A stretch of 64,000 nt of DNA from NCBI GenBank assembly GCA_022559845.1, contig CM040126.1:141926064-141990063 (forward strand), read 5' to 3'. Source of the stretch: Amorphophallus konjac (taxonomy: Eukaryota; Streptophyta; Magnoliopsida; Alismatales; Araceae). Every line of letters begins with the position of its first letter. Position 1 is the stretch's first letter. Below, piece by piece: positions 31,160-43,173 of the stretch. Below the pieces are notes generated by a model that saw only the letters and a program-made list of their open reading frames with translations, was not told where the DNA came from and searched no databases. The position numbers were made by a program, and so were the translations under genes.

Positions 31160-33753
31160 GTTGGTGATTTTAGTGATTGAAGGCTTCCAATCTTGTCTCC
31201 TGAACTAAGGTAATTCAACCTTGTCAATTCATGCAATGACCGTCTTTGTCACTTGGTGACACTCTCAAGTGACAGGTATTGATTCTAAAAATTTGAATTG
31301 TCATTTACTAGCATGTTGTGATGAATGTGCATAATTGACTGAATCAATTTAAAATTTTTGAAAGATATGTATGAAGTGGTTGCATACTATATATTCTCAA
31401 TTTAAATTACATGATCACACTTGAATTAAATTACATATCTGGTATATCAAATGGCGTCTGTGGAAGAGTGGATTGTATCCACTTGGAAGCATTCCCTATG
31501 CGTTGAGTTGGGTCTTCGGACTAAAATCTCCGCCTTGTACCAGATCCTGAAAATCGTGATTGGTGGAGTTATGAATGAATCCTTGAGCTGAGTTCTTTAA
31601 ATTGAAAATATGTTTCTGAGCAAATGATTCAAACATTTTGCTTCTGGATGATTTCTAATTTCAAACTTGTGAAATGCTCTTGAATATCTGATTTTGAACA
31701 ATTCAAAAAATTCGGTTGCATTACTTAATTTTAATCATTTATGCACCCTTATTCATAAAGGCCATGTCATGAAAAATATTGTTGACACATTAATATAATG
31801 TGAATGCTCCAATGTGGAATTTGCTTCATGGTTTGAAGATCAAGCCCTCCTATACTACATTTGCATCTTGCATCACATGCTCATCTAAACATAGGTTGCA
31901 CGCATTAGAATGAAATCATGCATTAGCTGAAGTTAGTTCATTCATTTGGTATCAGAAGTTTTGCACCACATTGCATTCTCTCTTGGTATGGTACATTTCA
32001 TTACTATATGATCAAGTTGCATTGCATCAGTAGTCATGCATTAGCTGCATTCACTTCATTCAATTAGTATCCATTTGTTTGGCATCAGTTGCACATTTGC
32101 ATTGCATGTTGCATACATTCCCTCTGTGTGCTTGCTTGATATTATATGATATTCACCCCATCCCTTGACATTTCTATGGCCTTATGTCTTCTTGATAAAT
32201 AATACTGTATTTGAGTTATTATTGGAGTGTTTCATGTTGTACACTCTGGGAGAGTTTATATTTCATAAGTGCATCTATTTAGGGGGAGTTGCACTGTTAT
32301 GTATTCATGATATTTTCGATATACATGCTGAATCAAATTAACATACTTCATGCACAAAATATGAAAATGAGTGTTAAAAATAAGGATATATGAATTTCTT
32401 TTCAACACTCTCGAGATGTTAAACTTGCTACATGTATGTTTAAGAGACAATTGAGGAAAAAGCTGTCTACCTATCCTTTTTTTGAAAAATCTCGAATGAA
32501 AATGAAAGGCAGAGCAATGCTAAGTCTCACTGAGTAAACTGGGCACATGTCACCTGAGACGTGATGTGATTCATATCTGAAAAGTGTTGACTAGTATCTC
32601 TGTTCAAAATGAGGTTAAATGGTTCAGTATTCTGAGTAACCGAAGATTCTGGCATGAGCTCCATGCGTCTACTTGAGTAAAAAAGAATTATTTGAAGCTG
32701 ATCACTCTTGAAAAATTCTGACTATCATGTGATTTTGGTTGAGTTGAAAAATGTTGGTGAAAACTCATTGCGGTAGAGCGTAGCCTCCAATACGCTATTC
32801 TCAAAATTAAAGTGCAGTCTGTAAAATGTCTCATTGTGTTAATCTGAAAATCTGAATATCTATATTGTAACTATCATTTTTCATGTTACTCACTTACACA
32901 TCCTGAAATTTGATTCACTATGTATTCAGAAAATTGATTGACTGCTTTAGCAATTGCATGAATCTCCTATATGATTTTACAATCTCCCATGTGCTACACA
33001 TGTGCATTCTAGTTAGCATGACTCTCTTGCATCTTTCTTATACCCATTCCCTTCTTATATATGTACGGGAGAGATTACATGTATGTTTATATGTAACTGT
33101 TTAGTTGCATTGTGTGCACTTCATGAGTCATCATCAGCATATACATAGTTTCATGCATTTCAAACAAAAATACAAAAATCAAAAACTTTGAAAATTAAAG
33201 AAAATCCTTTTGATATGCCCTCCTGCTCTTGCATATTGAGAAAATCTGACATGGGATCTAGATTTTGCATGATATCCCGCTGAACATCTCATCTTGTGAA
33301 CATCTTTATCCATTGGTTCATATCCAACCTACCAATCACCACCTTCAATTGGTATCAATACATGCTTGACTATATTTGCTTTGGATGGTATCATATTGAT
33401 TTGTGAGAATAATCACCAATTGGTTTCCTATGATTAGAATCATATTCATTTTTTCGTCCATGATTTGCCCTTGCTTCTTCTGATTTGATAAGATGGGCTA
33501 TTGCTGTTTCAAAGGGAGATAAGCTTGTTCTTCCTCGCTTGGCTTCTTCCAACGTTGTTGATATTATTAATCATGTCACAAGGGGAGAAAGATTTGCATT
33601 ATCCTGCCTTTTGATTATGTCAAAGGGGGAGAATAATTGATGATTGTGTGTGACAGGGGGAGACAAATATATGTGCCATTCAGTTGTATCCACTCTGTTG
33701 TATCATCATTAATAAGTAATCATTAAGTTTGTCATAATCAAAAAGGGGGAGAT
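31160..33753 (+). other. 3' non-coding part of Copia element B
   Basis: Continuation of B after C. No coding frame of note; composition is A/T rich. Segment 31440-31545 is related to 9276-9400. The last 270 bp contain several G-rich purine tracts ending in the polypurine tract. SIRE-type elements often have such a long region, sometimes with an envelope-like frame; none is readable here. Confidence 0.6.
33569..33753 (+). other. Polypurine tract of B and upstream look-alikes
   Basis: AAAAAGGGGGAGA ends at 33752, just before the LTR start TGTTGAG (33754). Similar tracts stand at about 33580 (AAGGGGAGAAAG), 33629 (AAAGGGGGAGAA) and 33655 (AGGGGGAGACAAA). A further one is near 32281. Confidence 0.8.
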
Positions 33754-34449
33754 TGTTGAGTTATGGTTTTGAGGATAACTAAACTTAATGTGTGATTAAG
33801 TGATGATAACTAAACGTGTGGTTGATTGCTCATGCTCTTGTTATCTATGTATGTTTGAGATGGGAAATGGCAACGGTTACATGGCCTTGATGCTTGGTTT
33901 ACATATGTTGGTTTTACAAGAGGCAAGAGGTTTCATAACCTCTTCAATGTGAACGAGCATGGTATTAACCCTGACTATCTTGCTTGCAGGATCAAACTCA
34001 TGGCAGTCACCTGGTAAACCGTACGTATGGATAAGTACCTTACTTTTCTACAGGTCAACACAAGTGGTATATGTCATTTATTATCAAGAACCATTGGTAA
34101 GATTCTTACCTTGTCATAGTCATCAATCTCACCATGGGTATTCTATATACCTCTCATTTCAACTTCATTCATGATATTTGAGGTTCACAATGATAACTTG
34201 GATTGATAACTTACAAGCTCACTCTTCAAATGCATTAGTTTCTCATTCCAATCATGATAACATGCTCAAATGGTCTTGATGTTTCTAATGCATAAACCAA
34301 GTGATATCCAACCTCCAAATGTATGAAATAAACATCTACTTAAATTCATTGTTATTTGGATGTATTTCATTGGGCTAACACTTCAACTTTACAGGACTAG
34401 GTCATTTCGGTCAACCAGAATCATCAAACGCGAAAAGTCTCATATTGTA

Positions 34450-34590
34450 GAATTGCGACCGACAGCAGCGGTCGACCACTCCAGGTCGACCGACAGCAGC
34501 GGTCGACCGCCCCAGGTCGACCTAACATTCCAGGGATCAAATTTCTACAGGTTTCTCTGTAGCAGTCGACCGCCACCTTCCACAGGTCGA
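34450..34590. repeat. GTCGACC array in U3 of B
   Basis: Six GTCGAC sites in about 140 bp, mostly as CGGTCGACCGC or CAGGTCGACC, upstream of the TATA box. The flanks differ from those in X and D (GGGTCGACCCC), so the shared core is GGTCGACC. Confidence 0.85.
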
Positions 34591-34735
34591 CCGCCAGCCC
34601 CGAGCCAACATATGTTGACTTTGTTATCAACTTCGAGAAGAGCCATTCTTCATGGATTTCTTTAATCCTAAAGTCACCCAATCACCCACAAAATGTGGAT
34701 CTGGTCTGGGGGGTTTCTATTGACCATTCAAATGT

Positions 34736-34742
34736 TATAAAA
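34736..34742 (+). promoter_or_regulatory. TATA box of B LTR
   Basis: TATAAAA, about 145 bp after the GTCGACC array. The corresponding part of the 5' LTR is missing. Confidence 0.6.
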
Positions 34743-35371
34743 CACATACAAGAGGGTTAGAAACCCTAATGCTTCAAGGGGATCAAGAGAGATCAAGGGA
34801 GGCTAGAAGAGGAGATTCACGGTTACTGTAGCACCTCCGTGAACAGTGCTTCGAGCTGAAGTTCTTCATCCTTCTTTAACACATTGAAGGTAAACCTGAA
34901 GCCAATATACCCCTATTCAAGTGAAGAAGCAAGCATCCAGCTAGAAGAGATCGAAGGAGAGCCCATCAACCAAGGAGTCTATTAATGGAAGAAGAAGAAG
35001 GCTGCTACAAAGAAGAAGGAATCTCTTCATCCATCTGAAGGTATGCAAGCTCCATTTTGAACCCAACAACCTCAAAGGAAGAGAAGAAGCAAGCAAGGAT
35101 CAAGGAGATGAAGGAGGTTGTGCAAGCAAGAAGGAACTGTTACTGTAACAATGAATAGTGATCCATTGATCAACTCTTCATCCAAGAGATAAAGATTTAA
35201 GATCCATCTGAAGCCATCAACTTCCAATAAATTGAAGAAGCAAGCATCACTCAAAGATCATCAGCATACATTCAAGGGGAACCAAATCAGGGGATTTCTA
35301 AACTGTGCCTTATTGTGTTTCAAGCTCATATTCGTATGTTGTACAAATTGCAAAAACTTGTGTGTGTGTGT

Positions 35372-35688
35372 GGATCGTTCTGGATCCGTGTTTGTGTGTG
35401 GTTGTCGTATTTGATTCGTGTGTGCGTAGGTCTTCCTAGATCTGTGTGTGTGTGTGTTTTTATTCAGATCCTAGTGTTTGTGTGTGGAGTGCTGCACTTG
35501 TCGCAGCGTGTGTGTGTTTTGTTGATCCGCTTGTTTGATCGTGTTGGAGACCTCGTCTCCGTGAGTGTATGTGTGTTGGCGTGCATCCCAGTGTGTGTGT
35601 GGGCAGGCATCATCCTGCGTGTGTGGTTGGAGCGTCGTCTCCGTTTGGGGATTTATCCCGGAGTAAAGCCTCATCGTGTTTGGTGAGG
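35372..35688 (+). repeat. Stem-loop chain in the B 3' LTR
   Basis: Stem-loops separated by GTGTGT linkers: GGATC/GATCC 35372-35387, AGGTCT/AGATCT 35428-35443, GCTGC/GCAGC 35491-35507, GGAGAC/GTCTCC 35546-35560, GCAGG/CCTGC 35603-35618, GGAG/CTCC 35629-35642, GGGA/TCCC 35648-35659 and CCTCA/TGAGG 35669-35688. Same plan as in X but different stem sequences. Confidence 0.8.
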
Positions 35689-35940
35689 GGTGGACGTAAG
35701 ATTGCCGTCGTTGCATCCGAACCACCTTAAAAACTGATATGCATTGTGTGTTATTTGTGTGGTTTAATTGTATTCGTTTTATGGTCATGTGGGAACGGTG
35801 AGTTTGAGAGAATTGGTTAAATAGTTTTCATATTACTAATTAATGTTTATCACATATTTTGTAAAAAATCAAAAGTTTCTTTAAAATTTGTAAACACCCA
35901 ATTCACGCCCCTCTTGGGTGTCATTGATAGCGGGACTTCA

Positions 35941-36488
35941 GCCCGGCCTTCCGTCAATGCCATTTGATATACCGAGGGTCCATGAAATCATGCATGCACT
36001 AACATGGCATTCATGATTATACTAGAGCATAATGATTAATCAGGTTCATTAATCTCCACCGAGGGAGACGAAAATCATCCCGAAGATGAGTGGGGAATTA
36101 GAATGGTGTGAAAGAAAGAATATAGACCAAAACCGGCGCAGGGTAGCGTAGGAGAAGAGTTCCCCAGCGCGGCCAAACGTAGGTAAAGGGGGGTTAAACG
36201 GCGCGGCCATGGTAGGTGGTTTACTATGCGCGGCTGGCTTGGGGCGCGCCGGATTAGGGCGCGCCGGGTATGGGCCGTTTAAAACCTGTTGAGTTTGAGT
36301 CTAATGTTAAACCGACGCGGGGGGGTACCGCGTCGTATTAGGGTGCGCCGGGTTAAGGCCGCGCCATTTAAGTTGATTTTTTGAAATATTTTTGAGTCTA
36401 TTTGGTTTATTAAGATGTTCTTGAGGATCTTGGGTTGATTGAGTTAATTATTTATTGAATTGGAGCCCCAGGCTCTCGAGGAGTAGAG
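35941..36488 (-). mobile_element. Probable left part of the E 3' LTR
   Basis: Unique flank between B and D. It carries GCGCGCCGG and CGACGCGG...CCGCGTCG dyads like those at 47900-49110 in E, and it is continuous with 46247 once D is removed. I therefore place it in the E LTR. Its left edge against B (35940) could be the insertion point of B into E or of E beside B. Confidence 0.45.
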
Positions 36489-39400
36489 TGTCACGCCCCG
36501 ACGCGGAATATCGGGACGTACAGTTAGAAACTTGCTAGAAAGCAAATAAATATTCTAAACTAAACAATTACACAATGCTAAGGAAAGATACAACTCTATT
36601 GATCAAGATGATTCCAAATCATTACAATAACCAACACTGCTAATACACGATCAAACATGACTTCCAATCTAAATTCTAATACAATAACTGACTCTAAGAG
36701 TAACAAGTGCTAACACAACTCTAAGGAAATAACTAGAGGTAACCAACCATGCCAACTCGGCATCTACTACAAGTACACTCAAGAGATATCACTCCTGCCC
36801 TTCCCCATCGGTATGCGCATCCTCACCTGAATAGCCTAGAAAGGGGGAAACAACAACTATGAGCTGATGCTCAGTAGGAAATAACATGCAAGTTTACGTG
36901 ATTAACAAGTTAATTACATTTTCATATGCAATGCTAAGAAATGAAATAAATGACGATACAAATAAACAGCGAAATACAAAGATCTTGCAAGGTCAAGAAA
37001 TATAATGATGACAAGAGATAACAAGATAACAAGTACAAGAATTTACAACAAGAGATAGTAATAAAGAATTGAGAATTGGCCAACAAGCAAGTATTTTAAA
37101 CATCATTTCAAGCACGATCAAGTAACAAGAGTAACAAGAGATTTTTCATGTCATAGACGTAACAAGCTAGTCAAGTACTCGGTGCAATGCCTCACCATGT
37201 CATTAACATCCCATGGGCTCACTAACTTTCGGGCGCTCTCCCCAGGACCAGACCGGGCCCCTACGGTGCATTGGCATCGATTTATTGGATACAAGATCCC
37301 ACGATTGTCTAGACATTCAGTCAAGTTAAATGGCCAATTAATCAGAGAAATTTCTGTCACAAGCATGAGATTTAAGGACTAACTTGTCCTTGGATTCACT
37401 AAAACAAAAACTCGGTTATACGGTCACTTTGGGCCGCATTACAAGAATTGGACCAAAACTTAGTCCATGAGGTCAATAAAGAACGGCTGACAGTGTACCG
37501 TTCAGGTGTGTAAGCAATCCCTTCTACTGTGGTAATAATGACTATTCAGCAACTTAACAATTAGCTTAATCCTAATTACCAAGTTCATATACCAAGGATT
37601 ATCTATTATCATTTGCATTAAGATAATTTGCCAACAAGCTAATTCAAGATGATAAGGTAAAGAACAAGCTCGCACAGGAGTGAAATAGCATGCATTAACA
37701 GAAATTTAGTTACACAATTAACCACTAATTATGTGGGTTTCTATTTAACCATTGTATGCGTTGAAATGGAGATGATAAACGGCATGTTTTTACACTATGG
37801 TTGAATGCAAGGACCAATGTAAATTAAAATCATAGGGTTACATGAATAGGTCATTGGTTCCTCAAAAATATAGTTTTCAATTGGGTTAAGTTGAATGGGT
37901 CGATCCCCTAATGATCCGGATCGATCCTCGGGTCAAAAATAACTTTTACCGGGTCTTACAGCACGTGGGTTGACCCATTGGGTCGACCCCTGGAAATTTC
38001 CAGGCATGGGTCGACCCATTGGGTCGACCCCTGGAGAATCCAGGGATTTGCCTGGTGATGGGTCGACCCATTGGGTCGACCCCTACAGCTGTGGGTCGAC
38101 CCCATGGGTCGACCCATGCAAGGCAGAATTCTCTCTGCTTGCATGGTGGTATGGGTCGACCCATGGGGTCGACCCCTGGGTTTCGAGACCCGAACTAGCT
38201 TCTGGAAAACATGAAAAACTCCACGATTTGGGGTCTAAATGGGTTAGGATTTTAACCACATGCCTTAGGGTTCTTAATATACATACTAGGGTCATAAAAC
38301 ATGAGTTGTGAAACACGAATTTCATCAGAAATCAAATGAATCACAACATATTCTATGATGAACACATGAAAACCTAGTTCTTGACATGCTTCTACTAAAT
38401 CGTATGGTTCTCTCAATATATACAACGAAATTTGGGGCTTCTTATATCAAAAGAAAGCTAACTTAATGCTGATTCTAACCATGTATGATATGCCATATGT
38501 GGATCTAGATATCCAACTCAAAACTGCCCGAAAATCATACTTCTACTTGAAGAACATATCATAAATCAAGCCTAAACATGCTCTTACTTCGATCCAAAAT
38601 TCTCTAAACATGCTCAATGAAATTTAGGGCTTTCTACGCCAAATGAAAGCTAACAAGATGTTGATTACATTCATGTATATTAATTAGAGTTTGGATGTTA
38701 GATCCTACCTCAATCGAAGAGCAATCGAAGAGAGAACGTAAAGCCCTAGACTGAAGAACGAATTGGACAGCACCTTAGAAAACCCGCGATATCCCCTTGC
38801 ATACCTAATGAAAATTGTGGCTCTTACCACTATTGGAAAGATCTCGTCGAGAGGAATAATTTGATATATTCATAAGCTAATTTTGGTTAAGGAAACCTAC
38901 CTCAATCGAAGGATCAAAGAGGTGAGGAAGGAGGACGACGGCAGCCGACCCACCCCCACTAAACAACCAAGAACTTCCTAGATCTGAATCCAATACGAAC
39001 ACCACAGCCACAAAATGAAAGTAGACTCGTAGAGCTTCATTTTGATAGCTCATAGAGCTTCTGGAGACTTCGGGGCTGGGAGGAATCGGCCACGCAAGTT
39101 AGGTGTTGGAAAACGGCGCCGCCAAGGTTGACCACTCCAAAACTCGGCCGCCACCATGTGTTAGGGTTAGGTTTAGGTTCAATTGCCAGAGGCTATTGAT
39201 CCTTAGATCGTGGCCTTTCATTTTCCACCGAAATGAGCCCATTTGGTTGAGTATTAAGCTCTAATTTGGTGTTTTAAGATGAGGATTACTATTGCGTTCA
39301 CTATTGGGTAGGTAAGTGTGGAAATCGGACTTAATCCACTGATTAGGCCTAGTTAATGATTTTATTAGGCTTAGTCGAAGAAGATAAAATTGTTAAACGA

Positions 39401-39558
39401 AATGGATTACATAATAATATGATTTTTATGGATTTTTATAAAATAGTTGAAAAGTGACTTATACTATTTATTAAAGAATTAATCTAATTAATTACGAATA
39501 AATTCTCATTAATTCAAATAATTCTAATTAAATTTCCAAAATAATTTGGGGTATTACA
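36489..39558 (-). mobile_element. 3' LTR of Gypsy element D
   Basis: 3070 bp, TGTCACG to TATTACA, paired with 43174-46246. Identity is about 97% in the first 370 bp and higher in the last kilobase. It has nine GTCGAC sites at 37968-38180. As the coding strand is minus, this is the 3' copy. Confidence 0.93.
37968..38180. repeat. GGGTCGACCC array in the D 3' LTR
   Basis: Nine GTCGAC sites, mostly as paired ATGGGTCGACCCATTGGGTCGACCCC. The other LTR has the same array (44650-44840) but has lost several units, so the array changes copy number. Confidence 0.9.
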
Positions 39559-39634
39559 CCCTCCCCCACTTAAAGAATTTGGTCCTTCAAATTCACTGCA
39601 CTAAATACGGACGATAGGGAAAGTGATTGCTCAC

Positions 39635-39922
39635 CTAGAACAAGTCGGGATACCGCTTCCGCATAGTATCTTCAGATTCCCAAGTAGCTTCTTCGGTTCC
39701 ACACCGACTCCACTGAATCTTGACCATCGGTATAGACCGATTCCGGAGTTGCTGTTGTTTCCGATCTAGAATCTTGATAGGTCTTTCTTCATAGGTCAAA
39801 TCTTCCTTTAACTCAAAATCTACATGCTGAATGATATGAGTGGGATCGTACACATATTTCCGTAACATAGACACATTGAAAACATTGTGTACGCCAGACA
39901 ACTACGGTGGTAATGCCAGTCT
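39635..39922 (-). pseudogene. Integrase C-terminus and chromodomain of D
   Basis: Same frame as the integrase core, beyond a TAA (39923-39925) and a TAG (39902-39904). The sequence VHNVFNVSMLRKYV, then RPIKILDRK and EEATWESE, is the typical chromodomain-bearing tail of Tekay-type chromoviruses, thought to guide integration to marked chromatin. The aromatic cage is not obvious by eye. Confidence 0.8.
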
Positions 39923-40738
39923 TTAAGCAACTTTTCCCACTCTATCTAGGATCTCGAATGGACCAATATACCTCGGACTTAGCTTGCCATGAATGCCAAA
40001 TCTTCGAATCCCTCTCGAAGGAGAAACCTTTAAGAATACATGCTCGCCAACTTGAAATTCTAATGCTCTTCTCCTTGTGTCGGCATAACTCTTCTGTCTT
40101 GATTGGGCTACCTGTAACCGGTCTCGGATGACACGGATGTTCTGTGATGATTCTGAAATAAGATCCGGTCCAAGCCATTGCTTCTCACCTATCTCATCCC
40201 AACACAACGGGGAATGACAGCTTCGCCCATACAATGCTTCAAAAGGAGCCATCTGGATGCTGGATTGATAACTGTTGTTGTAGGCGAATTCAATCAAAGC
40301 CAAATGATCACTCCAACTGCCTCCGAAATCAATCATGCATGCTCTGAGCATATCTTCCGCTATCTGGTTGGTTCTTTCAGTCTGTCCATCGGTCTGTGGA
40401 TGAAAAGTAGTACTGAAATTTAGGCGAGTACCAAGAGACTCTTGCAGTCCCTTCCAGAAATGTGAAGTAAATCTAGGGTCTCGATCAGACACAATACTGA
40501 CTGGTATGCCATGGAGCCTTACCACTTCCTTCAAATACAAAGCAGCCAATACATCAACTGTCCACTTGGACTTAATGGGTAAGAAATGAGCTGACTTTGT
40601 CAATCGGTCAACAATCACCCATATTGCATCAAATCCACCACGAGTCCTAGGTAGACCCATAATGAAATCCATGCCAATGCTTTCTCACTTCCATTGGGGT
40701 ATGTCAAGTGGTTTCAACTTTCCTACCGGTCTGAAATG
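39923..40738 (-). pseudogene. Integrase core of D
   Basis: Catalytic core with D in MDFIMGLPRT, D in IVSDRDPRF and E in QTDGQTERTN, all present. Upstream, stops at 40739-40741 (TAA) and 40685-40687 (TGA at a Trp codon) separate it from the zinc-binding part. Confidence 0.85.
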
Positions 40739-41440
40739 TTAAGCCTTAACTTGCTGACAAACCAAGCATCTACTCATGAAGTCTGCAACTTCTCTTTTCA
40801 TGTTCGGCCACCAAAAAGATCTCTTTAAATCCTTGAACATTTTAGTGCCTCCAGGATGAATGGTATATCTGGATCTATGTGCTTCCTCCAGAATCTTGTT
40901 CTTTATTCCAGCTTCATCAGGTACACAAGTTCTACCCTGGAATAATAATCTTCCATCGTCAGCCATCATGAAGTCAGGTCTGCTGCTCAAGCTTCCCTTG
41001 ATCTCTACCAACTCGGGATCATTATCTTGCAAGGACTTTATTTCCATCAATAATTCGGGCTTAAGTTGAATATGTGTAATCATAACCCGATCATTATCAA
41101 CATTCAGATCCAGACTAGCTAATTGTCCCAATAGCTTCCACTCATGTAACATGAGACTTGATAATCTAACCACAGGCTTCCTGCTTAATGCATCTGCCAC
41201 AACATTGCCCTTGCCAGGATGATACTCGATCGAGAAGTCGAAGTCTTTCAAGTACTCCAACCATCTTCGCTGCCTCATATTAAGTTCCTTCTGAGAAAAT
41301 AAATATTTCAGACTTTTGTGATCTGAAAATACTGTGAATGTTTCTCCATACAAGTAGTGCCTCCATATCTTCAAAGAAAACACGACTGCTGCTAGTTCCA
41401 AATCGTGAACAGGATAATTCTCTTCATGCTTCCTCAACTA
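40739..41440 (-). pseudogene. RNase H end and integrase zinc finger of D
   Basis: RNase H ([45 protein letters not shown]), then the HHCC zinc-binding region ([28 protein letters not shown]). It is in frame with the reverse transcriptase past a TAG at 41438-41440 (YSSR-stop-LRKHE, normally Gln). Confidence 0.88.
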
Positions 41441-42707
41441 CCTAGAAGAATAGACAATCACCTTTCCATGCTGCATGAGTACACAGCCTAAACCAATACC
41501 TGAAGCATCAGTGTATACCACAAAACATCCTTCACCAGAAGGTAAAGCCAATATAGGTGCAGTAGTCAAACACTCCTTCAAAGTCTGAAAGCTTTGTTGA
41601 CAATCATCTGACCAATCAAACTTGTTATCCTTGCGGGTTAATCTTGTCATAGGTACCGCAATCTTGGAGAAATCTTGAATGAATCTGCGATAATGGCCTG
41701 CCAGGCCTAAGAAGCTTCTGATTTCAGTCACACTAGTAGGCTGATCCCAATTCTTCACTGCCTCTACCTTCGAAGGATCAACAGAAATACCATCCTTCGT
41801 GATGATATGTCCTAGAAAGGACACCTCTTGCAGCCAGAATTCACACTTACTGAACTTGGCATATAGCTGATGATCTCTCAACAGTTGTAATGCCATCCTC
41901 AGATGCTCAGCTTGCTCTTCCTCATTCTTGGAATAAATCAAGATGTCATCAATGAATACCATGACCCATTGATCAAGATAGGGCCGAAATACATTGTTCA
42001 TCAACTGCATGAAAGCTGCTGGTGCATTCGTTAGACCAAAAGGCATAACGACAAATTCAAAATGACCATACCTGCTGCGAAAAGCTGTTTTATAGATATC
42101 CTCTTCCTTAATCCGCAACTGATGATATCTAGATCGAAGATCGATCTTAGAAAAATACTGAGCTCCCGCTATCTGGTCAAATAGTTCGTCAATCCTCGGC
42201 AATGGATATTTGTTCTTGACAGTCTGCTGGTTCAATTGCTGATAATCGATGCACAACCTCATCGAACCATCATTCTTCCTGATGAATAATACAGGGGCTC
42301 CCCAAGGAGAAGTACTAGGGTGAATGAAACCCTTCTCGAGCAATTCCATCAACTGTTGCTTTAATTCCCTCAGTTCCGCAGGAGACATGCAGTAAGGAGC
42401 ATTGGAAATAGGAGATGTGCCAGGAAAGAGATCAATAGAAAAGATAACTTCCCGCTCAGGCGGAAGTCCTGGTAGTTCTTCGGGAAAAATATCAGGAAAA
42501 TCCCGGACAACAGAAATGTCCTTAATCTCAATCTGTTGTTCAGGGGTTGCACAGACAAAGGCCAGAAAAGCCTCGCATCCTCGTCTCATCAGCTTATCAG
42601 CTCGAAGAGCCGAGATAAGGGATGCGGAGTTATGGTGCTTAACTCCCACAAAAGAAAGTCTAGGGTGTCTAGTAAAAGACACGGAGCTAAACTGCAGTGA
42701 ACATTAG
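41438..42707 (-). pseudogene. Reverse transcriptase of D
   Basis: Gypsy reverse transcriptase with [52 protein letters not shown] and the catalytic FIDD at 41945-41956; start of RNase H ([15 protein letters not shown]). The domain itself is uninterrupted. It is in a different frame from the protease, with a frameshift near 42700. Confidence 0.9.
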
Positions 42708-43173
42708 CCTCATATCGAGCCAACCAATCTGCTCCTTGGATTACATCATAATCCTTCATGTCCATGCAAATCAAATCAGCTGGAAAGTTCTGTTCACCAA
42801 TCATAACCGTACAAGAAGGATAGAAATACTGGATTGCTGATCTAGTACCAATAGGTGTTGATATTTCTAATGGAGAATTCATCAAAACAGGTTCCATAGC
42901 TAAAGACTTAGCAAATCTCTGAGAAATAAAGGAATGTGTGGCACCAGTATCAAAAAGAATAAATGCTGGCTTATCGAGTATAATAAGTGTACCTTCGACG
43001 AGCCCACCGTCCTCGGTGGTTCTTGCTTCATCTGCATGCAAAGCTTGAAGCTTGCCTTGTGGTTTCTTGAAGACTTGAGGTTTCGTCGGTGTAGCTTGCT
43101 CCGATATAAGAGGACAGTTAGGGATACGGTGCTCTTTGCTTCCACAATGCAAACAGGCTCTCGAGGAGCAGAG
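42708..43173 (-). pseudogene. Gag zinc knuckle and protease of D, truncated
   Basis: Begins with a zinc knuckle, CLHCGSKEHRIPNC (C-X2-C-X4-H-X4-C), which directly follows the 20-bp flank copy, so capsid and the start of gag are lost. The protease motif DTGATHSF is at 42933-42951, followed by WLARYEANV before the frameshift. Confidence 0.85.
43154..43173. repeat. Copy of genomic flank inside D
   Basis: CAGGCTCTCGAGGAGCAGAG matches 36469-36488, the sequence just left of D, with one mismatch. The last five bases, CAGAG, are also the target duplication at 46247-46251. This is where the primer site should be. Confidence 0.9.

Larger units (their letters stand above)
33754..35940 (+). mobile_element. 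3' LTR of Copia element B
   Basis: Full LTR, 2187 bp, TGTTGAGTTATGG to GCGGGACTTCA. It shows GGTCGACC repeats in U3 (34450-34590), a TATA box (34736-34742) and the stem-loop chain (35372-35688). Its second half pairs with 6066-7144. The size is large for a Copia LTR. Confidence 0.92.

Noticed and set aside
5023..35442. GT-rich linkers in X and B read as simple microsatellites
   Set aside because: They are interrupted at regular points by perfect inverted repeats, so a plain (GT)n repeat does not describe them.
35315..35686. Frame of 123 codons rich in Cys and Val
   Set aside because: It is translation of the GT-rich stem-loop linkers; the homologous region of the other LTR is not open in the same frame.
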